The notes: generated by a model not told the origin, from the sequence alone. DNA of 30,686 bases from Succinatimonas sp. UBA6849 (GCA_002449335.1 DKDL01000087.1:1-30686), one strand, 5' to 3'; positions 7,768 through 16,532 are shown, counted from the stretch's first letter. Made by a program: numbers and translations.

Positions 7768-8220
7768 ATGAAAAGATTATTTATTTGCCTTTTAGTAAGT
7801 CTTGTTACAGCATCTCTTCAGGGCTGTTATTCAGAGCAGGAACTTAATGAGGCAAATAAAATCATCACAGCTCTTCCAACCGAGGTTGAAGGTTGTACTT
7901 TCATAGCTGACGTTGATACCAATGCCCCCTTTGCTCACATTGATAACGCAAGATTTTATTTAAAGATGGCTGTTGCAAAATTAGGTGGCACGCATCTTGT
8001 TGAAACACACGTCTATCCCCGACCGCTTACAAGACGAATGTTAGGAGTAGGAATGTCAGGCAGAGCCTATAAATGTCCAAAAGGCAAAGGACCTATTGTT
8101 TCAAATGACAAAGCTCTGCTTCAAAGAGATTTCCCTTTAGTCAATCCTTATGACGATGATGATGACGACGATCCTCTAGATCCATTTTTTACTAGAAGAC
8201 CGTTCTTTCCTGAGATTTAA
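7768..8220 (+). CDS. DUF4156 outer-membrane lipoprotein
   Basis: A 150-residue lipoprotein of unknown function. The signal peptide runs to a lipobox LQGC (17-20); Tyr at the +2 position does not signal inner-membrane retention, so it is probably exported to the outer membrane. The core (VEGCTFIADVDTNAP, AVAKLGGTHLVET, SGRAYKCPK) matches the DUF4156/YjeI-type pattern. The C-terminus is unusual: a run of seven aspartates (about 129-135) followed by PLDPFFTRRPFF. The ribosome site overlaps the lpxL stop codon (TAGGA), pointing to translational coupling. A hairpin follows, facing the convergent glnE. Confidence 0.8.
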   Translation: MKRLFICLLVSLVTASLQGCYSEQELNEANKIITALPTEVEGCTFIADVDTNAPFAHIDNARFYLKMAVAKLGGTHLVETHVYPRPLTRRMLGVGMSGRAYKCPKGKGPIVSNDKALLQRDFPLVNPYDDDDDDDPLDPFFTRRPFFPEI

Positions 8221-8239
8221 CTAATTCTCATCCGTAGTT

Positions 8240-8264
8240 CTCAAGCTACCATAGGTAGCTTGAG
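8240..8264. terminator. Hairpin between convergent genes
   Basis: A perfect 11-bp stem, CTCAAGCTACC (8240-8250) and GGTAGCTTGAG (8254-8264), has a 3-base loop. It lies between the 3' ends of the lipoprotein gene and glnE. No T-run follows on either strand, so it may protect mRNA ends or stop transcription weakly in both directions. Confidence 0.6.
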
Positions 8265-8272
8265 CATGCTGC

Positions 8273-11200
8273 TTAAGCTTTGTTATCTGTTTCTTTGTTG
8301 ATAACATCTTTAAACAGATCTTTCCAAATCTTTTCAACATCAAAAGTCTTTACAGGTCGGTCTTCAATATGCACAAGTCTTGGTAAATCTGCTAAAGACA
8401 GTTCATGATAAATCTTACGGATATCAATATAAGCTTCAATTAACTGTTTTGTTACAGTCTCATCTATAATGCCGAATTTTGTGCATTCTTCTAAAATTCT
8501 GACATTGTCTGTCCAAAGTTTCATGTCCTTAAAACGAGGAGCATTATCTAAAAGTAAATACTGAGAGATGAACTCCACATCAATCATGCCACCAGGTCCC
8601 TGCTTGATGTCATAGAGCTTATCTGAGGTTCTATCAAGGTGCTTGCGCATCTTTTCACGCATAGCCACGACTTCCTCTTTTAATTTAACCTCATCTTTAG
8701 AACGTCTGATTACATCCTCACGGATGCGGTTGAACTCATCGATGATTTGTTTTGAACCTGCAATAGGTCTTGCTCTTACTAAAGCCTGATGCTCCCAGGT
8801 CCAGGCTCGATTTGACTGGTACTTTTCAAAAGAATCAATATCTGAAATTAAAAGACCAGTATCACCATCAGGACGCAGTCTCATATCCAAATCATAGAGC
8901 ACGCCTCCTACTGTTTTGGTAGTAGATAAGTGCAGCATTCTTTGAACCAGACGCTGATAGAACATGTCTACAGATATTGGTGATTCTCCATTGGTTGTAC
9001 CTTCACATACTTTTCTGATGAACACCATGTCCAAATCAGACTTATAGCCTAATTCAATGCCACCTAACTTACCGTAACCAATTACCGCAAGACCAGGATC
9101 GTCTACTGTTGCCCCCTCAGGAATACCATACTTTTTAGCATTCTGATCCCAGGCTAAGATCATAAGTTCTTTTACAATGGCTTCAGCAAGCCAGGTCAAA
9201 GCATCGGAAATCTTCATCAAAGGCAATTTGCCTGCTTTATCAGACAGTGCAATTCTAAAGACCATGACCTTTTTAAAGAGGCGCAACTCTTCCATTACAG
9301 TTTCAAGATCGTCTTGAGGAATTCTCAATAACCTTTCCTGTAACATGGCAAAGAATTCTTGGGCACTAGGAGGAGCATCAAAGTACTGTGGGATAAAGAG
9401 CTCGTCTAATAAAATTGGATGTGAAGTAATAAGCTCACTGGCGTAATGATTATCCTTTAGAAGTTTGATAAAGCGCTCTAATACCAGATTGTTATCACGC
9501 AATAACTGCATATAAGGAGTTCTTAGAGCTACCTGCTCAATTAAACCTGCAATACGTCTGAAGATGGTAGAGGCCTGATCTTCTTTTGCCACAAGATAAA
9601 TTACTTTTGGCATTAGCTCTAGTAAGGTCTCACGACCTACAGGACCTACAGGCATTCTTGATAAGGTGTGCTTTAAACTGATGATAGCTTTAGCAAGCTC
9701 TTTATCCTCACTCTTATTTACAAGGTATTTATCAAGCTCTGTAGTTAACTCCTCTTCAGAGTTGTCAGCCTCCCACAGGTCAAAATTCTCAATTTTATCC
9801 TGACCGTTATCCTCGTCAGCTACTACCTGTTTAAACTCTTCATGAACGGAACTCATTACCTCATCAAGATCATGTAAGAAGGTCTCTTTGTTCTTGTAGT
9901 TCATGGCAACTAGCATTCTTGCACAATCTTTTTCATTATCAGGTAGAGTCTGAGTCTGTTTGTCAGAAAACTCCTGAATTACATTTTCAAGGCGACGTAA
10001 ATAAACATAACAGTCATCAAGTAAGGCACAGATATTCTCAGGTAAGAGATCTAGTGCTCTAATATTTTTCAGGGTTTTACGTAATGATCTTTCTCTAAGT
10101 TCTTCAAAACGACCGCCACGCATTAACTCAAATACCTGTGCAATAAACTCTACTTCACGGATACCGCCCTGACCTAATTTAAAGTTATTATTTAAAGAAC
10201 GGCGACGTACCTCTGACTCAATCATGTGCTTTAACTTACGTAAAGACTGCACTGCACCATAATCAAGGTAGCGTCTGTAAACGAATGGTTTTAATAGAGA
10301 GATAAGCTCAGCACCATAGTCACCATAGTCATCTTTGGTGCCTAATAATTTTGCTTTAACTAAAGCATATCTCTCCCAGGTTCTGCCCTGAGTTTCATAG
10401 TAAATCTGCAAAGCATCAAATGAATTTACAAGAGTACCTGCATCACCAAATGGGCGTAATCTTAAATCGATACGGTAGCAGAAGGTGTCGACAGTTTTAT
10501 CTGAGAGCATATTAGCTGCTCTCTGCACAATTCTGGTAAAGAACTCTTTATGAGATAAGGAGCGTGTCTTACCTTTGGTTTCTCCGTCATATGGATAGGC
10601 AAAGATTAAATCAAGATCGGATGAGAAGTTAAGCTCTCCTCCGCCTAATTTACCCATACCTAAGGTTAATAGAGGCATTGGCTTGCCATCGACACCTAGA
10701 GCATCACCATAAGCATTGTTAAGTTGCAGGCGTGTGACCTTTAAAGTTCTTAAGACAATCTCTTCGGCTAAAATGGATAAAGAAGAAAAGACCTCATCAA
10801 TTGAAGCTACACCTGTAAGATCACGCCAGGCTATCACCATGGCTCTGGTGCGTCTTATTACCCTTAAACGCTTTTTTAAATCAAACTCTGAGAGTTTATC
10901 TGTGATGTACTCTTCTATCGCGCTCTTGTGACTTTCTGCAAAATGAGCTGAATCTAAAGCACCTGATGCTACTAAAGTAGCACACTCTTTTGGATAACTG
11001 AAAATGGTATTAGCTATGAAATCAGATAATGCTAATACAAACTTAAAATCAGCCCTGCTCTCGAACAGGTAGAATTCCTCATATGAAAGTTTATCTTTTA
11101 ATCTTGCATACTGGTTCTCTGCTTCCTTTTTCAAAATTTCAGGAAGAGAGTCATAATTCTTTGGAGATGGGATGATGTTAAATTTCATTTTTGTATCCAT
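8273..11200 (-). CDS. glnE: Bifunctional glutamine synthetase adenylyltransferase / adenylyl-removing enzyme
   Basis: Adds AMP to, and phosphorolytically removes it from, a tyrosine of glutamine synthetase in response to PII and glutamine, so it tunes ammonia assimilation. The protein has 975 residues (E. coli 946). The two nucleotidyltransferase halves are intact. The N-terminal, adenylyl-removing half has GMGKLGGGELNFSSDLDLIF (181-200). The C-terminal, adenylylating half has GYGKLGGIELGYKSDLDMVF near 710-730. QGGIREVEFIAQ and QGPGGMIDVEFISQY mark the helical domains after each half. The start is ambiguous between the ATGs at 11200 and 11188; the second has GGA seven bases upstream. In E. 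coli glnE directly follows ygiF. Here the Type IIL gene lies between them. Confidence 0.96.
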   Translation of the reverse strand: MDTKMKFNIIPSPKNYDSLPEILKKEAENQYARLKDKLSYEEFYLFESRADFKFVLALSDFIANTIFSYPKECATLVASGALDSAHFAESHKSAIEEYITDKLSEFDLKKRLRVIRRTRAMVIAWRDLTGVASIDEVFSSLSILAEEIVLRTLKVTRLQLNNAYGDALGVDGKPMPLLTLGMGKLGGGELNFSSDLDLIFAYPYDGETKGKTRSLSHKEFFTRIVQRAANMLSDKTVDTFCYRIDLRLRPFGDAGTLVNSFDALQIYYETQGRTWERYALVKAKLLGTKDDYGDYGAELISLLKPFVYRRYLDYGAVQSLRKLKHMIESEVRRRSLNNNFKLGQGGIREVEFIAQVFELMRGGRFEELRERSLRKTLKNIRALDLLPENICALLDDCYVYLRRLENVIQEFSDKQTQTLPDNEKDCARMLVAMNYKNKETFLHDLDEVMSSVHEEFKQVVADEDNGQDKIENFDLWEADNSEEELTTELDKYLVNKSEDKELAKAIISLKHTLSRMPVGPVGRETLLELMPKVIYLVAKEDQASTIFRRIAGLIEQVALRTPYMQLLRDNNLVLERFIKLLKDNHYASELITSHPILLDELFIPQYFDAPPSAQEFFAMLQERLLRIPQDDLETVMEELRLFKKVMVFRIALSDKAGKLPLMKISDALTWLAEAIVKELMILAWDQNAKKYGIPEGATVDDPGLAVIGYGKLGGIELGYKSDLDMVFIRKVCEGTTNGESPISVDMFYQRLVQRMLHLSTTKTVGGVLYDLDMRLRPDGDTGLLISDIDSFEKYQSNRAWTWEHQALVRARPIAGSKQIIDEFNRIREDVIRRSKDEVKLKEEVVAMREKMRKHLDRTSDKLYDIKQGPGGMIDVEFISQYLLLDNAPRFKDMKLWTDNVRILEECTKFGIIDETVTKQLIEAYIDIRKIYHELSLADLPRLVHIEDRPVKTFDVEKIWKDLFKDVINKETDNKA

Positions 11201-11261
11201 TAGTGATTAGCTCTGATAAAAATACAGAGCATTTGTCTTTGCTATTATCTTTATTGCTCAT

Positions 11262-14078
11262 TTACCCTTTTTCTTTAGACTTTTGATCAAGCTCTTTTAC
11301 CTTCTCGGCATAGATCTTCATTAGTTTTTCAACTATTTCATCTTCAGTTGCATCTGCTTTAAATCCATACAGTGCTAATACAGCTTTATCATTAGCTTTA
11401 TGAGCTTTATTAAGCTCCGTTGCAACAGAAAGTCCATCCTGTGAATATAATTCAGCTAAAGAGGTATTCGGATACAATTTTCTTGCATCGAGGATTGCTT
11501 GAGCTGTTTTACTTATTTTTTCTTTTTGCTCGTCTGTAGCATCAGCCCAAACAAAATTATTGTAAACAATAGAATTTGAATATCTGTAATCAGACTTTAA
11601 TCTTCCAGCGACAACTCGCATCCATGCGTTATGTACTGACGATGTTAATATACCAAAATGGTATAAAGTAGCATTTGGAACAATAGTACAAGCATTGCTT
11701 GCTATAACATCAGGATCTAAAAATCCAATAGGAATATATTTTCTATTTTCAGAAGATGTTGAAGGTACTATTAAATAGTTACCTTTTGGTTGTGAAATAT
11801 AGAAAAACAAATGCGGTGTTTCTGCTTTTAACCTTGTTGGTTGAGCAGTGCTTTTTAATCTAATTTCTCGGACATTATTGAGTCTTGACTTTAACACCTT
11901 ACTGCGCGATAAATCACTTGGGATTAAATCTTTCAACCAAAAACAATATCGTCTTTTTGAGTTGATATATTCTTCTGCTCCCAGGTATAAATGGATATAT
12001 TTTTCTAAAAAAGGTTCTTCTATCAATACTTGTTCTTTTTCAAGTTCATCGAGAATTAAATTACCTCCATCAGAAGGCTTATTTCCCAGTATCATTTTAG
12101 GAACATCAGATATAGGTTTAGATCTGCTTTCAATAAGTATATTTTCAGAATTAATTAAATATGGACTAATATTGCCAGCAACAATTTTCTTATTATTATC
12201 ATAGATCTCTTTTGGTAAATTATCTTTATAACAAGAAAAACCAATAATTACACAATGAACGTGAGCTTTAAGATTAGCTTCACTGTCCCATCTAAAAGTT
12301 CTGTACGCAAATAGAATATTTAGTTCTTTGTGTTTGTCAAAAAGAGGTTTCCACATAGCACCAACAATTTCTCCTTGTGTAATAGAATTTGTTGATACTA
12401 ACGCTGCTTTTATCTTAGTACCTTCCATATACTCTGTAGCTAAAAAGTACCAAGCACCAACATAATCGATGCTATTGGATAGCTTAATTTTTCCAAAAAC
12501 AGCTACCGCTTCAGATTTCTGTTCTGCTGTCATCTTAGATGAACCTACAAATGGAGGGTTACCCATAATATAGTTAAGCTCAGATGCAGGAATAACATCA
12601 TTCCAATCCATTTTTAAAGCATTAGCTTCGATGATGTTTGAGTTAGATTTTAATGGTAAGAAATCTATATCACGGTGAATGATCTCTTCTGTTTCATGGA
12701 GCATTTGAGATTCTGCAATCCATAAAGCTGTAGTAGCAACTGCACAGGCAAAATCATTGATTTCGATACCGTAAAACTGATGAATACTTACCTTTACAGG
12801 GTTTAACTCTTCTAATGAAAGTGAACTCATACCTTTAGAACGGAAGAGGATCACTTCATTTTCGAGTTTTCTTAAACAGATGTAGGTTTCTGTTAAAAAG
12901 TTTCCTGAACCACAGGCGGGATCTAAGAATTTTAATGTTGCTAATTTGTTTTGGAATGCATCGCATTCTTGGGTGATCTTCTTATCGGTCTTGTACTGTT
13001 TGATTTCTTCAAATTCAGCTTTAAGTTCATTTAAAAATAGAGGATCGATAACCTTGTGGATGTTCTGTATTGAGGTGTAGTGCATACCACCTGAACGTCT
13101 GGTTTCAGGGTTTAAGGTACTTTCAAATACAGCACCGAAAATCGTAGGAGAGATGTTTGACCAGTCAAAACTTTCTGAACACTCAGTTACTAAAAGTTCT
13201 TTTAATTCGTCTGTAAAGTTAGGTATTTCCTCTGTATGAGGATCTACAACCTTAAACAGATTGCCATTTACATAAGGAAATTTAGCTAATTCCTCATCTA
13301 AATAAGGATCTCGTTCATCTTCTTTCTGATTTAAAACCTCAAACAGGTCAATTAAAGCTCTTCTGATGTTCTTAGTTTCAGTGTTCTTGATGTAATTACC
13401 AAAGATATGACAATCATGGCGATCAAATAGTCCAGCATCTTCTGCATATAGACAGAATACCAGGCGAACGCACAACTTATTAAGACTCTTTAAGGTGTTA
13501 TCAGCCTTAGGATCTTTGTATTGTTTGATTAAACCATCGTACAGCTTACCGATTAAAGCACCAGCTTTAATTGATAGTTCCTGTTCTACAATGATCTTGT
13601 CATTCTTAAATGTTGCTAAGAATTGAAGTTCATTGATCCTCTCAGGTAGTTCTTCTAATTCTATACGTACAGGATCTTTGCCTTTTAGATCTTTGTCCAT
13701 ATCGTAAATTAAGAATGTCTTGAAGTTACAGGTAACGATCCAACGTGCTTTTTGTGAGAATGGCAACTCTACGTTATAACGTTTAGCCTGCTCAAATGGT
13801 GTTAGCTCTGTTCCATCCGACTGTTTGGCAGCCTTGAATAAATCAATATCACTGCCCTTTTGTTCAATGATTACTCGTGAGTCAGGCAAATATACGTCAA
13901 TGTATGATTGATGTCCTAGTTGAACTCTGTATTCAAATTTAACTGTTTCGTTATTTACAGTGCTATGAAGTACATTAGATAGAAGATCAGTCCAAAAGAG
14001 TTGGCTATGCTGTTTCTCGTCACCTTTATCAATCCAACGTTTTACAAATTCTACTGCATCTTTATTTTTAGTTGCCAT
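11262..14078 (-). CDS. Type IIL (MmeI-like) restriction-modification enzyme, endonuclease and N6-adenine methyltransferase in one chain
   Basis: A single polypeptide expected to cut unmethylated foreign DNA and methylate one strand of its target. I use the ATG at 14078 (MATKNKDAVEFVKRW), preceded by AGGA; the frame opens 12 codons earlier at a TTG. The 938 residues match full-length MmeI-type enzymes (about 920). The N-terminal PD-(D/E)xK-type nuclease has D61, E72 and K74 (IDVYLPDSRVIIEQKGSD). A helical spacer follows. The gamma-type methylase has motif I FLDPACGSGNF (about 381-391) and motif IV NPPF (about 505-509). The C-terminal target-recognition part includes SVHNAWMRVVAGRLKSDYRYS. The recognition sequence cannot be read by eye. 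No separate R, M or S gene is nearby. It lies between ygiF and glnE with its own promoter, which suggests acquisition. Confidence 0.88.
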   Translation of the reverse strand: MATKNKDAVEFVKRWIDKGDEKQHSQLFWTDLLSNVLHSTVNNETVKFEYRVQLGHQSYIDVYLPDSRVIIEQKGSDIDLFKAAKQSDGTELTPFEQAKRYNVELPFSQKARWIVTCNFKTFLIYDMDKDLKGKDPVRIELEELPERINELQFLATFKNDKIIVEQELSIKAGALIGKLYDGLIKQYKDPKADNTLKSLNKLCVRLVFCLYAEDAGLFDRHDCHIFGNYIKNTETKNIRRALIDLFEVLNQKEDERDPYLDEELAKFPYVNGNLFKVVDPHTEEIPNFTDELKELLVTECSESFDWSNISPTIFGAVFESTLNPETRRSGGMHYTSIQNIHKVIDPLFLNELKAEFEEIKQYKTDKKITQECDAFQNKLATLKFLDPACGSGNFLTETYICLRKLENEVILFRSKGMSSLSLEELNPVKVSIHQFYGIEINDFACAVATTALWIAESQMLHETEEIIHRDIDFLPLKSNSNIIEANALKMDWNDVIPASELNYIMGNPPFVGSSKMTAEQKSEAVAVFGKIKLSNSIDYVGAWYFLATEYMEGTKIKAALVSTNSITQGEIVGAMWKPLFDKHKELNILFAYRTFRWDSEANLKAHVHCVIIGFSCYKDNLPKEIYDNNKKIVAGNISPYLINSENILIESRSKPISDVPKMILGNKPSDGGNLILDELEKEQVLIEEPFLEKYIHLYLGAEEYINSKRRYCFWLKDLIPSDLSRSKVLKSRLNNVREIRLKSTAQPTRLKAETPHLFFYISQPKGNYLIVPSTSSENRKYIPIGFLDPDVIASNACTIVPNATLYHFGILTSSVHNAWMRVVAGRLKSDYRYSNSIVYNNFVWADATDEQKEKISKTAQAILDARKLYPNTSLAELYSQDGLSVATELNKAHKANDKAVLALYGFKADATEDEIVEKLMKIYAEKVKELDQKSKEKG

Positions 14079-14104
14079 TAGGAGTTTTCCTGCTACACAG
14101 TCTA

Positions 14105-14140
14105 TTAGAGCCAATATTAAAATCAGCTCTAATATGTCAA
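14105..14140 (-). promoter_or_regulatory. Candidate promoter and overlapping dyad for the Type IIL gene
   Basis: On the minus strand a consensus -35 TTGACA (14135-14140) precedes -10 candidates TATTGG (18-base spacer) or TAATAT (15-base spacer). An exact 7-bp dyad, TTAGAGC (14105-14111) and GCTCTAA (14126-14132), spans the spacer and -10. That is the layout of an operator, although it could also be a weak terminator for ygiF. TTGCAAATTA occurs twice just upstream (14152-14161 and 14168-14177). Confidence 0.5.
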
Positions 14141-14202
14141 ATATACGGGGATTGCAAATTACTACATTTGCAAATTAAGCTATTAGTTAATGCAAAAACA
14201 AC

Positions 14203-15306
14203 TTAACTTGCAATTAAAGACAGTAACAAACGCAGTTTTAGAGGAATTAAGAACATCTTATTCTGTTTTTCAGACTCTCTTACTACCTTAAATAAGTCCT
14301 CTATAGCCTTGTCCTTACCATTTAACTTGGCATTTAAAAGTTTCTTTTTTAAATGGACACATACTTTGTAGAAGTTCTTAATCAGTCTGTAGATGATCTG
14401 CAGATCCTGTTTATAAGTTACAGGTTCATTCTGACCACGAATAAAGGCTGGTAAATTCTTTTTCTTTAAGAGTTTTAATGACAGTAATAACTCTTCTACA
14501 ACAGAGGTCATTAAATTAAAGACAGTAATATCTTTTGAAATAATAAAATAACCATAGAGCTGTTCAAAACTTGCAACTAAGTTCTTAATGTACTCAGTAA
14601 CTAATGTTGCATCAGATTTAGTATCAAATGGAGATAGATTTAAAGACATCTGTGAGCTGTTCTGTAATAAAGCTGCTCTGTGCATCTTTGAAAATGGCTC
14701 TAGTAATAAAGGCAAATTGTTAGTTGCCAGATGAGTACATAGAATTGAGAAGATATTTAAAAGATCATCGCTTTTAGCTGTAGTCTCTTTTAACTCAATT
14801 TCTAATTCATTTAACGGATACTGTACAGGAGTATCACTTCCCTTTGGGGTTACCTCAATAAAGCCCCTGTCATAGGCTACTTCAAAGACACTATCTAACA
14901 AAGATAAATTAAATAAGTGACGAGTAAAGCTGATATGGCAGACTTTCTTTAACTTTTGCTGTACGGAATCAATATCAAAGCTCTCAGGGAAAGCTTCTTT
15001 TGGGAACTTTAATAGATTAGGAACTTCAGCTGTATCATCAATTGGCAGGTTGTACTCTACTCTCTTGTGCAAACCACCAATATTCTCGCCTTTTACCTTT
15101 AAAGTCTGCTCGGTAAAAGTGTCAGCACGTCTAATTCTAAGTCCTGCTTTTAGGGCAAATAAATCCTTATCGTCGGTATCAAAATAGGTGTTATCTAAAT
15201 GCTGTTCACTCTCAGCACTTACATTTCCAATTTTTGAAAAGGTCTCAAATAAATTGTCAGCTTTGCCATCATAGCCAAATTTAAGCTCAATCTCTTTGTT
15301 ATTCAT
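14203..15306 (-). CDS. ygiF: CYTH-domain protein, YgiF-like inorganic triphosphatase
   Basis: The CYTH domain fills about residues 1-200. It has the ExExK metal/phosphate signature EIELK (5-9), NTYFDTDDKDLFALKAGLRIRR, the basic strand EQTLKVKG and HKRVEYN, all typical of tunnel-fold triphosphatases. E. coli YgiF hydrolyses tripolyphosphate and has a C-terminal CHAD domain. The C-terminal part here (about 215-367) is helical and lysine-rich and looks like a shortened or diverged CHAD; the total is 367 against 433 residues. The start at 15306 follows GGAGAAA. It is divergent from ygiM, as in E. coli, which supports orthology. Its normal downstream partner glnE has been displaced by the Type IIL gene. 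Confidence 0.85.
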   Translation of the reverse strand: MNNKEIELKFGYDGKADNLFETFSKIGNVSAESEQHLDNTYFDTDDKDLFALKAGLRIRRADTFTEQTLKVKGENIGGLHKRVEYNLPIDDTAEVPNLLKFPKEAFPESFDIDSVQQKLKKVCHISFTRHLFNLSLLDSVFEVAYDRGFIEVTPKGSDTPVQYPLNELEIELKETTAKSDDLLNIFSILCTHLATNNLPLLLEPFSKMHRAALLQNSSQMSLNLSPFDTKSDATLVTEYIKNLVASFEQLYGYFIISKDITVFNLMTSVVEELLLSLKLLKKKNLPAFIRGQNEPVTYKQDLQIIYRLIKNFYKVCVHLKKKLLNAKLNGKDKAIEDLFKVVRESEKQNKMFLIPLKLRLLLSLIAS

Positions 15307-15487
15307 AGTCTTTCTCCGTTCGTTACTCCTATGATAAGAGATTTTTTAGTGTTTGTGCCTAGATTATTCTCACAAAAAGCTCAAATATGAAAAAAGCTAT
15401 TCAAGATTTGCGTGTCTGCACTGCCAACATGCACCAAAATCTGACTGTAAAACGAAATAAGACTTCTTTTTTGGAAGATCGGATCTC

Positions 15488-15600
15488 CATTCTTTAAGAG
15501 AATGTAACTACTGTAATTGAGTGTCTACCGTAAGTTACTTGGCCCCTGCGCAACGAACGCGGACACAAGTAGCCATGTTGATGTTAACATGTGTGATTTT
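15488..15600 (+). ncRNA. Candidate structured RNA, four consecutive hairpins
   Basis: Within a 413-base gap, four inverted repeats follow one another. They are CATTCT-5-AGAATG (15488-15504), GTAACT/AGTTAC (15504-15538), ACTTG/CAAGT (15537-15570) with an inner CTGCG/CGCGG stem and loop CAACGAA, and CATGTT-6-AACATG (15574-15591). The last is followed by GTGTGATTTTT. The section 15541-15574 is clearly GC-richer than its surroundings, which in AT-rich genomes often marks structured RNA. I recognise no known family. It could instead be the ygiM leader or a DNA-level repeat. The rest of 15307-15487 holds nothing that I can support. Confidence 0.4.
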
Positions 15601-15634
15601 TAATCAGCTATATCAACTGTGATAAATCAAGCTG

Positions 15635-15655
15635 TGCTAAAATTGTAACAATTTT
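15635..15655 (+). promoter_or_regulatory. Candidate extended -10 promoter and dyad before ygiM
   Basis: TGCTAAAAT at 15635-15643 fits an extended -10 box (TGnTAAAAT), with no good -35. It overlaps the exact dyad AAAATTG-TAA-CAATTTT (15639-15655). A regulator binding this dyad would compete with polymerase. Both assignments rest on pattern alone. Confidence 0.35.
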
Positions 15656-15679
15656 CAAAATGATCAAAACTTTCAGAAT

Positions 15680-15706
15680 ATTCAAATCGACAAAATCGAT
15701 TTGAAT
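15680..15706. promoter_or_regulatory. Perfect 11-bp hairpin abutting the ygiM ribosome site
   Basis: ATTCAAATCGA (15680-15690) and TCGATTTGAAT (15696-15706) are exact inverted copies with a 5-base loop CAAAA. The 3' arm ends three bases before the ribosome site AAGGA (15709-15713). In the mRNA this stem could influence ribosome loading; in DNA it could be an operator. Confidence 0.6.
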
Positions 15707-15719
15707 TTAAGGATTTATC

Positions 15720-16454
15720 GTGAAATCTATCAAAAATATCTTATCACTTACCTTAGTGTGTTCTTCTCTTGTTTTAGCAAACTCTGCTTTTGCTGAAGAC
15801 ACAGTAGGAAGCAATACACAATCAACCGAACAGTCAACTCAGACTGATAATTCTCAGGCTGAAATTAAAGTTACAAAACCAGCTACTGTTGAGGAATCTC
15901 AAGTAGGCGATGAGGTTTATGTATCAGAAGCAGCTAACGTTTGGTTAAGAACTTGCCCTAGTGCAAACTGCAGAATTGTTCAGGCTACTCATGTAGGTGA
16001 GAAGTTTAAATTCATCAAGATGTCTGATGACAAGAAGTTTGTTTTAGTTGAAGGCGACAACAAACAGTTATGGATGCAGACTAGAGATCTTCAGACAGAA
16101 CCATGCGGTAAGGCAAAAGTAGAGATCTTAGAAGGTCAGGTTGCTAAATTACAGAACGATTTAGATAACTATGACTCTATCGTAGCTAAAGACTATCAGG
16201 CTGCTAAAGCTAAAGTTGAGAAACTAGAAAAAGAGAATGCAGTTCTAAAAGAGCAGTTATCAAAGCAAAACAATCAGTTAGAAGATCTTGATGCTACAAG
16301 ACGTGATTATGCTGATAAGCTTGAAACAAAAGAATTAGACATGCAGATGCGTTGGTGGTTACAAGGTGCTTTAATTGCTTTATGTGGTGCAATTATCGGT
16401 ATTATCTTTGTTTACATTCCTCGCCCTGGCAGAAAAAAGCAGATTAGATTTTAA
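15720..16454 (+). CDS. ygiM: YgiM-like SH3-domain membrane-anchored envelope protein
   Basis: Starts at a GTG (15720) six bases after AAGGA. The 244 residues read in order as follows: a signal peptide (cut near SAFA-ED, 25); a Ser/Thr/Gln-rich linker (27-60); a bacterial SH3 domain (about 65-127: YVSEAANVWLRTCPSANCR through LWMQTRDLQ); a coiled coil (about 133-205); one membrane helix (about 213-232); and a basic tail, RPGRKKQIRF. This is the same architecture as E. coli YgiM (TIGR04211), whose role is not firmly established. SH3 domains of this type often bind peptidoglycan. It is divergent from ygiF, as in E. coli. A terminator hairpin follows. Confidence 0.88.
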   Translation: MKSIKNILSLTLVCSSLVLANSAFAEDTVGSNTQSTEQSTQTDNSQAEIKVTKPATVEESQVGDEVYVSEAANVWLRTCPSANCRIVQATHVGEKFKFIKMSDDKKFVLVEGDNKQLWMQTRDLQTEPCGKAKVEILEGQVAKLQNDLDNYDSIVAKDYQAAKAKVEKLEKENAVLKEQLSKQNNQLEDLDATRRDYADKLETKELDMQMRWWLQGALIALCGAIIGIIFVYIPRPGRKKQIRF

Positions 16455-16501
16455 AAATCAGATTGCGCTGTTTTATTCTTAAGTTACAGAAACAACATTT
16501 T

Positions 16502-16532
16502 AAGAGCCTCATTGCGAGGCTCTTATCGTTTT
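16502..16532 (+). terminator. Terminator of ygiM
   Basis: A perfect 9-bp stem, AAGAGCCTC (16502-16510) and GAGGCTCTT (16516-16524), has a 5-base loop and is followed by ATCGTTTTC. The T-run is short. A second small dyad, AACCAT-ACCC-ATGGTT (16598-16613), lies downstream and may be the 3' end of the tRNA transcript on the other strand. Confidence 0.75.

Noticed and set aside
15387..15497. A 36-codon plus-strand frame (MKKAIQDLRVC...) in the ygiF-ygiM gap
   Set aside because: It has no ribosome site and no recognisable similarity, and its stop lies inside the first hairpin of the structured region; kept only as a possibility.
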